This document shows, one piece after another, positions 9,024 through 19,400 of a DNA stretch of 64,000 nt; within the stretch, counting starts at the first letter, position 1; every line of letters starts with the position of its first letter. The DNA comes from Leptospiraceae bacterium. Lineage in GTDB: Bacteria > Spirochaetota > Leptospiria > Leptospirales > Leptospiraceae. The DNA lies in contig JACKPA010000009.1 in the NCBI GenBank assembly GCA_024233865.1, forward strand, positions 186,001-250,000, given 5' to 3'. A program made the position numbers and the translations under genes. The notes beneath the pieces are model-generated. The model worked only from the letters and a program-made list of their open reading frames with translations. It was not told the DNA's origin and did no database searches.

Positions 9024-10199
9024 ATGAAACAATATAAATATGATATCTTTAATCCTAGCGAAGCTCACTGGGAGCTACGAAATAATATTGCCAAATTTTC
9101 CAAAGAACAGATCGAACCCCAAGCCCAAGAACATGATGAAAAAGAAGAATTTAATATTCAATTATTCCGAAAAATTGGGAATGAGCTTGGTTTGTTTGGA
9201 ATTACAGTCCCCGAATCGGACGGAGGGCATGGTTTGGATGCGGTTGCGTCGGTAATTATTCATGAAGAAATGTCTGCCTACGATCCGGGATTTACACTCT
9301 CGTACTTAGCCCATGAAGTTTTGTTTGTAAATAATTTCTACCACAGTGCCAATCCAAAACAAAGAAAAACCTACCTCCCAAAAGTTTTATCGGGAGAATG
9401 GATTGGAGGTATGGGAATGACAGAACCGGGATTTGGAACGGATGTTCTTGGCATGACATCCATTGCCAAAAAAAAGGGAAACAAATACATCCTAAACGGT
9501 ATGAAACAATTTATCACAAACGGAAGTGTGGGGAATGTGTTTCTGATCTATGCAAAGTTGGATTCCAAAGAAAATCGAAAACCAACTTCTTTCATAGTGG
9601 AATCAACCTATAAAGGTTTTAGCGTTGGGAAAAAGGAATCCAAAATGGGAATTAAGGCATCACCCACAACACAACTTGTTTTTGAAGATGTTGAAATACC
9701 GGAAGAAAATTTAATTGGAGAAGAAAACGGAGCCTTGACTCACATGATGCGAAACTTGGAAATTGAGAGGGTGACACTGGCAGCTCAGAGCATCGGAATT
9801 GCAAGGAGGTGTATTGACGTTATGTGCGACTACTCAATTCGCCATAGAGAAGCATTTAATAAAAAACTCATAGATTTCGGACAAATCCAAAGGTTGATTG
9901 CTGAGTCATTCGCAGGTTATAGTGCTGCCCGAGCTTTGGTTTACCAAGTAGCGGGAGCAATTCACCCGGACAATAGAAATTCTTTGGGGGCAGCCAGTGC
10001 AAAATTAGTATCAACACAAATGGCAGAAAGGGTTTCGAGAAATGCAATTCAAGTTTTGGGAGGTTATGGGTATTGTCGAGAGTATCCTGTAGAACGATTA
10101 AACAGGGATGCAATTCTGTTTTCTATCGGTGGTGGAACGAATGAAGCTATGCAAAAAAATATTGCATCTGATTTGAAAAAAATTTATGAATCCAAGTGA
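9024..10199 (+). CDS. Acyl-CoA dehydrogenase
   Basis: An FAD-dependent flavoprotein that introduces a trans double bond between C2 and C3 of an acyl-CoA, passing electrons to an electron-transfer flavoprotein. The 391 residues match the family. The signature GGMGMTEPGFGTDV (about residue 130) and the C-terminal VLGGYGYCREYPVERLNRDA are clear. The likely catalytic base lies in the C-terminal RDAILFSIGGGTNE region, where short- and medium-chain enzymes have Glu. It lies divergent from the CoA-transferase gene with about 190 bases between, and ends at a bidirectional hairpin. No electron-transfer flavoprotein gene is nearby. Chain-length specificity cannot be read. Confidence 0.93.
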   Translation: MKQYKYDIFNPSEAHWELRNNIAKFSKEQIEPQAQEHDEKEEFNIQLFRKIGNELGLFGITVPESDGGHGLDAVASVIIHEEMSAYDPGFTLSYLAHEVLFVNNFYHSANPKQRKTYLPKVLSGEWIGGMGMTEPGFGTDVLGMTSIAKKKGNKYILNGMKQFITNGSVGNVFLIYAKLDSKENRKPTSFIVESTYKGFSVGKKESKMGIKASPTTQLVFEDVEIPEENLIGEENGALTHMMRNLEIERVTLAAQSIGIARRCIDVMCDYSIRHREAFNKKLIDFGQIQRLIAESFAGYSAARALVYQVAGAIHPDNRNSLGAASAKLVSTQMAERVSRNAIQVLGGYGYCREYPVERLNRDAILFSIGGGTNEAMQKNIASDLKKIYESK

Positions 10200-10219
10200 T
10201 TGCACTTATTACATTATAC

Positions 10220-10253
10220 CTAATCCAAAAGTCTTACAAAGCTTTTGGATTAG
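10220..10253. terminator. Bidirectional hairpin terminator
   Basis: CTAATCCAAAAG (10220-10231) and CTTTTGGATTAG (10242-10253) form a perfect 12-bp stem with a 10-base loop. It sits between the convergent acyl-CoA dehydrogenase and the last gene of the tubulin/Hsp70 operon, so it can serve both. Flanking A/T-rich runs are short, so the efficiency is uncertain. Confidence 0.65.
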
Positions 10254-10280
10254 ACTGACTTTTCTAATTAAGTTTAACCT

Positions 10281-12287
10281 TTATAACTTATTTCCATCTA
10301 AGAAAATCTCGGAAAATTCTTTTTGGTTAGCATTAAAAGAAATAATTGGTGCTTTTTTAGTCATTTGAAGTTTTTTCTTTTTTTTAATATGTAATCTAAT
10401 TTTATCTTTTGGGTTTATTACATAAAGCTGTTTTAGAAACTCCATTTGATAATTATTAAAAACTTTTAAATTCCATACATATAGTTCATTTTCGGAAGGA
10501 TTCTCTATTTCCAATAACCACTGATGACCATCTTTCAAAAGTTTGGCAACACAATCCGCAATCAAAAAAGAAATATAAAATGGTATTACTGTGGTCAAAG
10601 TATTTCCTATTGTTTTGGGAGTCGAAGTAAGGACGATACTTCCTTGAACTTCGCAAACATTATGTATCATTATGTCTGTTATATAATTTGAATTTAAAGA
10701 TATGCCATAACCAAATTTTACATCTCCACTAGTAGTTTCCGGAATCATGTCTAAATTTAAAGGACAATATTTTGCAATCTCTTCACCATTAAAAACAATT
10801 TCCGTATGATCAATATCAAATTCTCCGATTGATTTTTGATGAAAATTATACAAACGAACCTCAAAGCCCAGTGTATGAGGTAAAAAATCTTCTCTCACAA
10901 AATATTTATAAATAATTTTGTTATCCAAAAAAATCGGCACATTTCTAAAAAGTACTAAGTTATCCGGTAAGCATTGAATCAAATTCGTGGTCACTGGAAT
11001 AGGAACGTGGAATTCTTTCTGCTCTCCAAATTCGGAAACTACCAAAATATGCATAACCGGTTGCATACAATTCATTAGCTTGGAAGTATCTAAGGTTAAT
11101 TGTCTTTCATGGATTTCTTTGTTAAATTTATTTTTTCCTTCTATTTCAAAAACGAATTTATTGTATTCACAAAAAGCTTCTATAAATAATTTCCCTTCTC
11201 CGATGGTTTCTATTTCCAATTCAATATCCACAGGCAATCCAGAATTCAAAACAACGGATTTTCTGGAAGTAATTGACAAAACAACAACCTGTGGATAATA
11301 AAATACAATAGGAATTTTTATTCGATCTATGAATAGTTGATTTTTTTCTTCCAATATTATTTCCGGATGCAGAGAAAAATCAAATTTTTCCAGAACATCC
11401 TGGTGTATGGTAAACTTCAATATTTCTTCTTTTTCCTTTAATAGAATTATTGAATCTACACTGAAAGATATATAATCTACATTCGTTTTTACTTTCAGGT
11501 ATGTAGAAAAGTTTCGTGAATTGGAAATGTAACATTTCCCTTGAAATCCCACATTCATTTTATTTTGAGAATGAGAAAAAATGCAGCCTTTATAAAACAT
11601 AAAATCCGAAAAACCGGAATTAGGTTCTATGGAATTCACAACGATCTTATTGTGTTTATAATTCCCCTTAAACTCCTCTCTTACAATATAACTTTCAAAT
11701 ACGGAAATATATTGATCGTCTTGAATCAAAAAGGTTGAATATTCCGATGTTTGCTCTTTGGGTTGGATTTGATTTATGATATGTTTGGAATTTTGCTTGG
11801 AATGTACCACTAAACTCAATTCTGCGTCTCTGTGTCTTGTTGCAATTTGGATAGAGTTTTTTAAGTGAGCATTTATATATATATGATTTGGGAGAAAATA
11901 AGCCCATGTATTACCTAAATTCTGTTTAGGACCTGTATAATATATTTCTATATGGGTATCGTAAGTAGCATGTTCCGTATAAAAAGTAACTTTAATTTTT
12001 TGGTAATTGGAATGTACTTCTTCTAATAATAAAAGAAATTCAATCCAAAAAGGATTGATATCTTTTGCAAGTACCAATGGTAATTCCGTTTTACATTTAA
12101 CACTCTTTGAAAGTTCTCCTTGCTCCGAAAGAATTTTTATCATCTGTATATGCACTGACTCATCAGAAGAATTAAAAACGGGAATAGAAAACAGATTGTT
12201 ATTATCTCTAAGGTTTACGGTATAATTCAATCGCAAATTCAAACTTGGTTTTGTTGTATTGGCAGAAAAAAAAGTAACACTATCCAT
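10281..12287 (-). CDS. Unknown beta-rich protein, last gene of the tubulin/Hsp70 operon
   Basis: I do not recognise a family. The 669 residues contain no signal peptide, no transmembrane helix and no NTPase motif. The sequence alternates short hydrophobic strands with polar turns throughout, as expected for tandem Ig-like or beta-sandwich domains, perhaps four to six. A basic KKKKK stretch lies near residue 640. The N-terminal region (FSIPVFNSSDESVHIQMIK) looks similar in kind to the beta-rich N-terminal part of the Hsp70-like protein two genes upstream, though I could not align them properly. An ATG at 12287 lies 2 bases after the preceding stop; a TTG at 12293 is the alternative. Inference: a scaffold or adaptor for the tubulin/Hsp70 pair. 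Confidence 0.7.
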   Translation of the reverse strand: MDSVTFFSANTTKPSLNLRLNYTVNLRDNNNLFSIPVFNSSDESVHIQMIKILSEQGELSKSVKCKTELPLVLAKDINPFWIEFLLLLEEVHSNYQKIKVTFYTEHATYDTHIEIYYTGPKQNLGNTWAYFLPNHIYINAHLKNSIQIATRHRDAELSLVVHSKQNSKHIINQIQPKEQTSEYSTFLIQDDQYISVFESYIVREEFKGNYKHNKIVVNSIEPNSGFSDFMFYKGCIFSHSQNKMNVGFQGKCYISNSRNFSTYLKVKTNVDYISFSVDSIILLKEKEEILKFTIHQDVLEKFDFSLHPEIILEEKNQLFIDRIKIPIVFYYPQVVVLSITSRKSVVLNSGLPVDIELEIETIGEGKLFIEAFCEYNKFVFEIEGKNKFNKEIHERQLTLDTSKLMNCMQPVMHILVVSEFGEQKEFHVPIPVTTNLIQCLPDNLVLFRNVPIFLDNKIIYKYFVREDFLPHTLGFEVRLYNFHQKSIGEFDIDHTEIVFNGEEIAKYCPLNLDMIPETTSGDVKFGYGISLNSNYITDIMIHNVCEVQGSIVLTSTPKTIGNTLTTVIPFYISFLIADCVAKLLKDGHQWLLEIENPSENELYVWNLKVFNNYQMEFLKQLYVINPKDKIRLHIKKKKKLQMTKKAPIISFNANQKEFSEIFLDGNKL

Positions 12288-12289
12288 TA

Positions 12290-13291
12290 TCAAGCAACTA
12301 CACTAGGTATCTCAAAAAAGCAAATTTTTTCATGGGTTATCCCGTTGTAGTCCACATAGCGAGCACTAAATATAGAATTACGTCCATCCACGATCTCTAG
12401 TATCACATTGATAATAAATTCGTCTTTTGAATCTATTCTACCCAAACCGCTGCCATATTGAATTTCCAAACGAGCAAGTTCTAATAAATCCATGTCATCA
12501 CAAAAAGCTCCATACAACTCCAGATAAAAATTGTCAGATGAAACCTCCTTGACCTGAAAGCTAAATGGAATATAAAGAGGGAACGAACTATCTATAATAA
12601 TTTTTTTATCATATACATCTTTTCGAAAGCATAGAGAGGGTGTTGTTTTATATCGAATTAGAACATTAGATTCTTCTAAAAAATAAGAAACTTTTCCAAT
12701 GGAAAAAGCATCCAAAAGATTGAATGATTTATTTTGGGCTTCTAACTCAGAACTTACTGCATTTCCCCAAAGAAACAATTGGGTATCCACATTTTTTTGA
12801 AAATAAATTTTTACAGGATTATTTCGTCTGTACACAGCGAGAATACGTAAAACATTTCCTTCTTTTAGAAACTGAACATACAATCCCTTAATTCCCTTCT
12901 TTCCATAAAGATAGGTTACCCTTCCATTTTTTAATTCCTCCGAAGAATGAAGCATAACACCAATCAACACAACATCGGATATAATTGTATAAGTTGTTTC
13001 CAGACCAATTTCAAGGAGGTTTTGTTTTAAGAAATTGCGAGATTCATAGTTCCATTCAAAAGGGATGATAAAAATCGTATTTTTATTTACTTCTTTACCT
13101 AACAAGCTCTTAAGGTGTTTTTGAAACAATTGATTATAGTGTTTACTTAGATCATCCTGTAAATTTAAAGAATTTAATAATGGATTCCTCAAAAATTTAT
13201 GAAGTTCTTCTATCTCCTCATTTGCAAACGGATTATCATACTCATTGGGAAGAAAGGAAATGTATGTCGTACTTTTATAATCTGTTCTCAT
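12290..13291 (-). CDS. Degenerate Hsp70-like protein (no ATPase signatures)
   Basis: A 333-residue protein that looks like a decayed Hsp70. IFIIPFEWNYESRNFLKQNL (about residues 73-92), followed by GLETTYTIISDVVLIGVML, lines up by eye with the Hsp70 segment that reads TVPAxF..QR..T..A..IAGL..LR.INEPTAAALAYG. At the place of the DLGGGT phosphate-2 loop it has LYGKKGIKGLYV, so the key glycines and acid are gone. Near the C terminus, EFIINVILEIVDGRNSIFSA with DYNGITHEKI resembles the end of the Hsp70 substrate-binding beta domain (IDANGILxVSA). The N-terminal ATPase lobe is missing. It probably cannot hydrolyse ATP and may bind substrate or partner. The homology is inferred from reading, not computed. 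Confidence 0.6.
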   Translation of the reverse strand: MRTDYKSTTYISFLPNEYDNPFANEEIEELHKFLRNPLLNSLNLQDDLSKHYNQLFQKHLKSLLGKEVNKNTIFIIPFEWNYESRNFLKQNLLEIGLETTYTIISDVVLIGVMLHSSEELKNGRVTYLYGKKGIKGLYVQFLKEGNVLRILAVYRRNNPVKIYFQKNVDTQLFLWGNAVSSELEAQNKSFNLLDAFSIGKVSYFLEESNVLIRYKTTPSLCFRKDVYDKKIIIDSSFPLYIPFSFQVKEVSSDNFYLELYGAFCDDMDLLELARLEIQYGSGLGRIDSKDEFIINVILEIVDGRNSIFSARYVDYNGITHEKICFFEIPSVVA

Positions 13292-13303
13292 TTTAAAACA
13301 CTA

Positions 13304-16300
13304 TCATTTGTTAAATGTATGAAACTCGGTTTTATAAACCTTGTCACCAATTGTGATAAACATCCATGGTTTTTCAAACTCATCCAACCACATTGTTCTT
13401 TTTATCAATACATAATCATCTTCATCAAACAAATCTTCATCAATGGGATGTAAGTTGGCTTCTAATATACCAATAGGTTTGATGGAGTTTTTCAAATCGT
13501 CTATTTCATCAGACGATTCCAATTTTTCCACCAATTCCAACCTATATTTTTTTAAATCGTCATAATACAAACTAACTTGATCTTCATAGAATGCATAATT
13601 CGCTATATCAGTATTCCGTTCTATTTTTTTGTACTGCTCCAAAAGAGAAATATCACTTTCTCTGGGAAGGTGAAATAATTTTTTCTTTTTCCCGATCATT
13701 TCTTGAAACTTCAAGCCATGTACAGTTCTCATCATCCAACCAACTCGGGTTCGTGTATACTTATGTTTTTTTCGACTACTTTCCCCTGATTTAATATCAT
13801 ATATCCCTTCCATTTCGGATAAAACAGCTCCAATTGCCACCGAAAATTTCATGTATTTTCCAGGTTTATCTTTTCCCGTAGAGATATTTTCCGGATCATT
13901 AAAGTGAACAATTCCTTCATATATTTTATTTAAATAATCTTTAATAAGAGACGTTTGTGCTGCTTGTCCGTTCAAAATGATCAAATCCGGATTTCCATGT
14001 TTCTTACACACTGACTGAATACGAATTAGACTACGTTTCAACTCACGATGGAAAAATCTTCCATAAAAGGAGTGATTCGGGTCGTCATCCTTGTAAATAT
14101 CCGTTATAATTTTTACAAGATCAACATAACTTTCACTGGAAACAATTCCCTCCCTTTTTCCAAAATATATTTCCCTCACTTCTCTTCCGTATATTGCCGT
14201 TAAACTATAAGGAGTCTCTATAGTATCAAAATTTGGTTTTTGCATCAAGATATTGATTTTGCTCTTTTCGGAAAATTTAAACAATTGTTCTTCATTTAAA
14301 TTCGAGGCGTGGTATATCTCAACTTCTCCTCTGTTAACAGGATTTAAAAATTTTCTATTTGCTTTTCGAATAATTTTCATTCCTTGTTTTTGTTTAAAAA
14401 CTTCCATTTTTTCTACTATAATATCCAATAAAATTCGCGTAATATTACAACCGCTAAAATCGTAGTCTCCATCAGAATCCAAATCTTCAATCCTTGCTCT
14501 GAATTTCAAACCTTCACTAGCTTTGTTGTAAGTAACTTTATTATAAGTGATATCCAAAGAACCACCGCCTAAGTCATATATCAACACTTTCTCAAGTTTT
14601 GATTCTTTGGGTTGCAGTTCTTTCTCATATTTTTCACAGCGATGAAACACAACATCATACAAAGAAGCAGATGCTTCGTCCATTAACTTTAGATTTTCAT
14701 TTATTTTGTAACCCAACTCAGAAAAAATTTCAATCAATTTGTTAATCTGCTGGTACGTAAATTTCACAGGGTGAGTCGCAATAATTTTTTCCGGTTTACC
14801 GGTTACTTTGCTAGCCTTTTGTAAAATTCCGGTTATAAAATCTTTTGCCAAATCTTCTGCAGAATACCTTTTTACAATAATATTATCCGGGGTAAATATA
14901 TCGTATCTGGTAGACGTTCCAATCTCCATTTTAAAAAGTTCAAACGTATTAACCTTTTGCTCCCTTAAAATATCTCTTCCAATCAATTTTTCAATTGTAT
15001 TGTCCTCTTTTACAATGTACTGAATCACCGTAGGTATTTCATAGAGGGACATATCAACCGATTCTTTGTTATTTTTATCCAAGCAATAATAGTCAACTTT
15101 TCCTTGAATAGGCTTATTTTTCAAATCATGTAGCCTTACGACACCAAGTTTTTCTTCCCCCATATCTCCCACAAAGCTTGTTGCTACGCACGATGAAGTT
15201 GTTCCAAAATCCAGAGCAATCAGTTTTACCTTTTTTTCTTTGTGGATAATCACACTAAACGTCTTGTACTCTATACGAGCATCTTTTTCATTTTGTCCGA
15301 CAGACCACCATTCGTAAATTACCTTACAAGTGATAGTACCAACCATCTTTCCAATATCTTTGAGCTTTATATTTACAAGATAAAAATTTTTTTCCACATC
15401 ACTGGCTTTGCTTAAATAAACTTCTCTCTGTTCCTGTATACCAATATCATCCAATTCGATACCAATATTAGTACTTAAGGATTCAAACCTCTTAAACCTA
15501 AAAAATCCCCCTACCCTACCGTCATTTTTAAAGGTTAATTGAGTAACTATTTCCTCTCCTATACTCATTTCAACTCTTGCATTTTCCGGTAATATCCATT
15601 CACGAATGATTATGATAGCCCTTTGCTCAAATACAATTGTTAGAGTTTCACAATTGATCCTGCTTTTAAAAATAGAATAAATTACCGGTTCAAAACTGAT
15701 AATTGCTTTCCTACCGGTAGCATCGTCGGAAATATATTCTTGCAAAGGTCCAAGTGGAATTTTAATTTGTAGATAAGCCGGATTACCAGTATGAATTTTT
15801 TTATAATGAATGTGCTTTAAAATTTCAATATGCTGTCCGTCTGTGTTGTTTACTGGTATAAAATTTATATTTCCTTCCGTAATTTCCAATACCGAATTTT
15901 GAAAAATCAATTCAAAATTGATTTCTATTTCATTTTTGTTTTCTTGAACTTTACTCAAGTCCACGTATTGAATGGGAGTTTTAGCCTTAAGAATTGGGTA
16001 AGGCAATATTTTAACCTGAACAAAAGTTAAAATCCTATCATACACATCTATAAACTTAATTGTATTTACGGACTCTTTGTTCCTTCGAGGAAGAGGGATA
16101 TTGTTTGGATGTATACTAAATTCTATTATTTTTGAATTGGAAAATTCTTCGGGATAAATAAAATGATTCTCATCACTTAAAAAAGTTTCTGGAAAATCAT
16201 GGGAAGTTGATTCAATCAATATTTTATTTAATGAAATTGTACTTGTAACACCGTATTTTTTTTCCAATCGAATAGCCAATTTATGCACAGGATTCGATTC

Positions 16301-16474
16301 ATCATTATAATTAAAAAAGCATGGATTGAATTTGGGGTGGTAATGCTCCCGACTCAATTCAACAAATTCTGCCTTATAAAGTGATATTTGCTCACCACAA
16401 AACGAACAGTAGGAAAATGATTCAAAACAAACACCACCGCAACTATGAATATAATAAGGTAATTTCCCTAACAT
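13304..16474 (-). CDS. Hsp70/actin-fold ATPase with N-terminal zinc ribbon and beta domains
   Basis: A large chaperone-like ATPase. Counting from the upstream TTG frame (subtract 9 from the ATG used here), a CX3C-CX2C zinc ribbon (CGGVC...YCSFC, 21-35) comes first. A long beta-rich, Ig-like region (about 120-420) follows, then an Hsp70 nucleotide-binding domain. Phosphate-1 is ALDFGTTSSC (429-438), the connect-1 helix is LMDEASASLYD (606-616), phosphate-2 is VLIYDLGGGSLDITY (639-653), and the adenosine loop is LNGQAAQTS (843-851) with VAIGAV after it. All loops look intact, so ATP hydrolysis is likely. No classical substrate-binding domain is visible; the C-terminal 150 residues are charged. 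ATG 16474 lies 1 base after the tubulin-like stop; TTG 16501 is the alternative. Confidence 0.82.
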   Translation of the reverse strand: MLGKLPYYIHSCGGVCFESFSYCSFCGEQISLYKAEFVELSREHYHPKFNPCFFNYNDESNPVHKLAIRLEKKYGVTSTISLNKILIESTSHDFPETFLSDENHFIYPEEFSNSKIIEFSIHPNNIPLPRRNKESVNTIKFIDVYDRILTFVQVKILPYPILKAKTPIQYVDLSKVQENKNEIEINFELIFQNSVLEITEGNINFIPVNNTDGQHIEILKHIHYKKIHTGNPAYLQIKIPLGPLQEYISDDATGRKAIISFEPVIYSIFKSRINCETLTIVFEQRAIIIIREWILPENARVEMSIGEEIVTQLTFKNDGRVGGFFRFKRFESLSTNIGIELDDIGIQEQREVYLSKASDVEKNFYLVNIKLKDIGKMVGTITCKVIYEWWSVGQNEKDARIEYKTFSVIIHKEKKVKLIALDFGTTSSCVATSFVGDMGEEKLGVVRLHDLKNKPIQGKVDYYCLDKNNKESVDMSLYEIPTVIQYIVKEDNTIEKLIGRDILREQKVNTFELFKMEIGTSTRYDIFTPDNIIVKRYSAEDLAKDFITGILQKASKVTGKPEKIIATHPVKFTYQQINKLIEIFSELGYKINENLKLMDEASASLYDVVFHRCEKYEKELQPKESKLEKVLIYDLGGGSLDITYNKVTYNKASEGLKFRARIEDLDSDGDYDFSGCNITRILLDIIVEKMEVFKQKQGMKIIRKANRKFLNPVNRGEVEIYHASNLNEEQLFKFSEKSKINILMQKPNFDTIETPYSLTAIYGREVREIYFGKREGIVSSESYVDLVKIITDIYKDDDPNHSFYGRFFHRELKRSLIRIQSVCKKHGNPDLIILNGQAAQTSLIKDYLNKIYEGIVHFNDPENISTGKDKPGKYMKFSVAIGAVLSEMEGIYDIKSGESSRKKHKYTRTRVGWMMRTVHGLKFQEMIGKKKKLFHLPRESDISLLEQYKKIERNTDIANYAFYEDQVSLYYDDLKKYRLELVEKLESSDEIDDLKNSIKPIGILEANLHPIDEDLFDEDDYVLIKRTMWLDEFEKPWMFITIGDKVYKTEFHTFNK

Positions 16475-16475
16475 T

Positions 16476-19400
16476 TTATTTAATCTGTGAATACTTATCA
16501 ATAAAATTATATAGAATTTCTCTTATCTCTTCCGCTTTTTCTAAAAGTAACACATTTCGATTGTATAAATCTTCTACAATTTCTACCGCCTTTCGGACAA
16601 GCCCATCCTTTCCTTGAACACATTCATCCCTTATCTTTGCTTCAAAAATTGTATATTGTTTGTCCTTTAGCAAATGGCTATAAAATTTTTCCGATTCATA
16701 ATAAAGTCTGTTTTTGCCCGTTTCAAAATCCACCTCATTTGACGTTGTCTCCAAAATAAAGTCTCCATCATTCATAAATGCCACTCTAGGTCTACCTAAT
16801 AAGTCTTGGTAACGATAGATCAATTTACCTTCTTTAGATTCAAAGAGTTTATCTTTTAACAAAACAAAAATAGAAAATATATCTTCTCTAGCTGCGTCAA
16901 TTTTCCTAAATTTTTCCGGATCAAATTTACTTGGATTTTTATCAATATGGTGATTTGGAATTTCTCCCGAAGGATTTTTGCTGTAAATCGGTTTAAAAAC
17001 GTCATATAATTTGAGATCACTAACCGCAATACCGGGTATCTCCCGATAATAAAAGATAATATTGTCTAGATGCATTCCGGTTGTTTTGTAAGACTGCATC
17101 CATGGGAGATGAGATTCGATTTTCTCAATCACTTCATTCAACTTTTCGCCTCCACCTCCGGAAAAATTTGGTCTTTTATTTAAAGGCAACGGGTGATAGG
17201 TGTGAGAAGTAGAAGCTAAGACTTGTGACTGAGAATAATCATCTAACAACTCGGATAAGTTTAACTTACTATACTTATCAATGAGTGAAAACCCTCCAAA
17301 TATTTCAGTGTAATAGTCGTTTAGTATCTTGTCCTTGATTTGGTTGCAGAGTCTTCCGACAAATTCCGTTTTTGCTTCCGCACTTGTTAATTCATCCTCC
17401 ATAATCTGCTTGATTACATTTCGTTTTGTGATGTCTTGAGAGTCCGATTTATAAAAGACTTCCTTAAATAGGGGAAATTTTTGCATCCCAAGCTCCATGA
17501 CCCTATTGGCAATATGTACCGCATCTTCAGCAATGCTCCCCCCCAACATGGTGACTATACGAATTCGTTTAGGGGATAAATAAAACTCGCTCTGAACTAA
17601 GAAAGATTCTTCCGATTTCATTTTAATCGCCAAAAGTTTGTTTTCAAAAGAAGATAGAAAAGTATTTTGAAAAATTCGGAGGTTTTCCAAAACTATTAAA
17701 AGAGCTTTTTTTATATAAACAGACTTCATAGTCTGCCAAGAATCTTCTGCCAAACTAAAGAAATCTTTAAGTAGCATTTTTTTTCCATTTTCTAAAGTTT
17801 TACTTTTTTGGAAAGATACAGTTTTCCATAGATTCATGTTAAAATACTTTTCCACGTGAATGGAGTTTAAGTCAACTTCAGAAAAAGCATCTGGAAAATC
17901 CGGAAGTCTGTACTCGATTTGGTGAATCATCAAATCTACCCACACCTTTATGTCTTGAATTGTGTAGGTTTCTTTTTCCAGGTAGCTAAAAAGCAAAGCT
18001 TCCACCCTCTCGTTTACCAACTTTGTGAATTGATTTTTAAAAGAGATTACCCGACTTTCCAAAAACCTCTCGTATCTAGAACCGGTTTTGAGGTTTTGTA
18101 CCAAAGAATTCCCGTTCGGGACTTGGTAGAGCTTTGATTTCAAATCAGCGATATCAGTTTCTGCTTTGACCTGAATTTCAGCATTGGATAGGTCTGTACG
18201 AAATTCCGAATCCAAATTCGTTTTTCCGTCTTGTATGAATTCATTATAACTTTTTTTAAAAAATATTTCATAACAATTTTCCACATCGTCAGCGATTTGA
18301 GACTTTTTTTCGAGTGTCTTTTCTTCATTACCAAACCAATCATTTATAAAATTTTTAATGGTCAAATAAGAAGCACAATCTGCGATTCGATTTTTGGGAA
18401 ACCATACTACATATAAACCAAAAATATGTAAAAAGCGAATAAACCCAGGATCCGGTTCCGGTTTGGGTTTATCGTATCCGTCCGCTGATACAACCAAATC
18501 TATGTTCACCTTTTGTGAACGTTCTAAAATAGCCGAACCGGAAGTATTCAAAAAAATGGTAAGACCTAATATTCTTCGCATTAGAGATTGCTCTTTTTCA
18601 CCATCAAAAGCATTGGAAGATTGATAGGTTTGTTCATCCAAAATGGAGGGGGTCATAATAAAAATATCATTAAAAGGATCTTCAAATTCAATTGCTCTGG
18701 AATGAAACGGGTACTGAATAAACAAACCTCCTTTACGCCCATGGAAATAATTTAATTCATAAAGACTAGCCATAGTATTGGCAGCCGGAGTATTAAAACC
18801 CCTGGTCATACCAACGGTAGTGTGATCCATTGCAGTAAAGAAACCGTAGATGTTCACTTTGTTTTTGCCAATTTGGGTTTCCAATTCCGTTTTTGTAAGA
18901 AGAGCTATATCCGTAAAAATACCCGAACCGGAGCCACCAACGAGAGAAGAAATAATATATACGTCCACTTCGCCCGAAGAATCAATGTCAACCATGACTT
19001 GATTTTTTTTTCTAAGGTTGTAGTGTTTTAAAATACCTTCCCGAATTTTTTCTCTCGCATTTTTGTCTTTAACCACGCTTTTAAACTGCTGAATACGGTG
19101 GAGAACCTTTTCCAAATTCATCCAAAGTGCCAAACGTCCAATCTGCCTAATCCCCCCTACTCCAACATTCACCGAATTCAAGGATTTTTTCAATATATTT
19201 CTGTCAAACCAATCGTCCATTCCCCTGTACTGAGAATACAGGGTTGTTTGCTTCGGATCCAATCGACTGATTACGTCATCCATGCTATGGATAAATATTT
19301 TCTCCGTATGAATTTTTTCATATTCTTCTTCTTTGATTCCAAAAATTTGGGAGGACATGTCTTGCTTGTCCGTGCTAATAGAAAGATAATAAAAAATTGG

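Noticed and set aside
10186..10368. Plus-strand ORF after the acyl-CoA dehydrogenase
   Set aside because: It spans the bidirectional terminator and overlaps the end of the opposing gene; a shadow frame.
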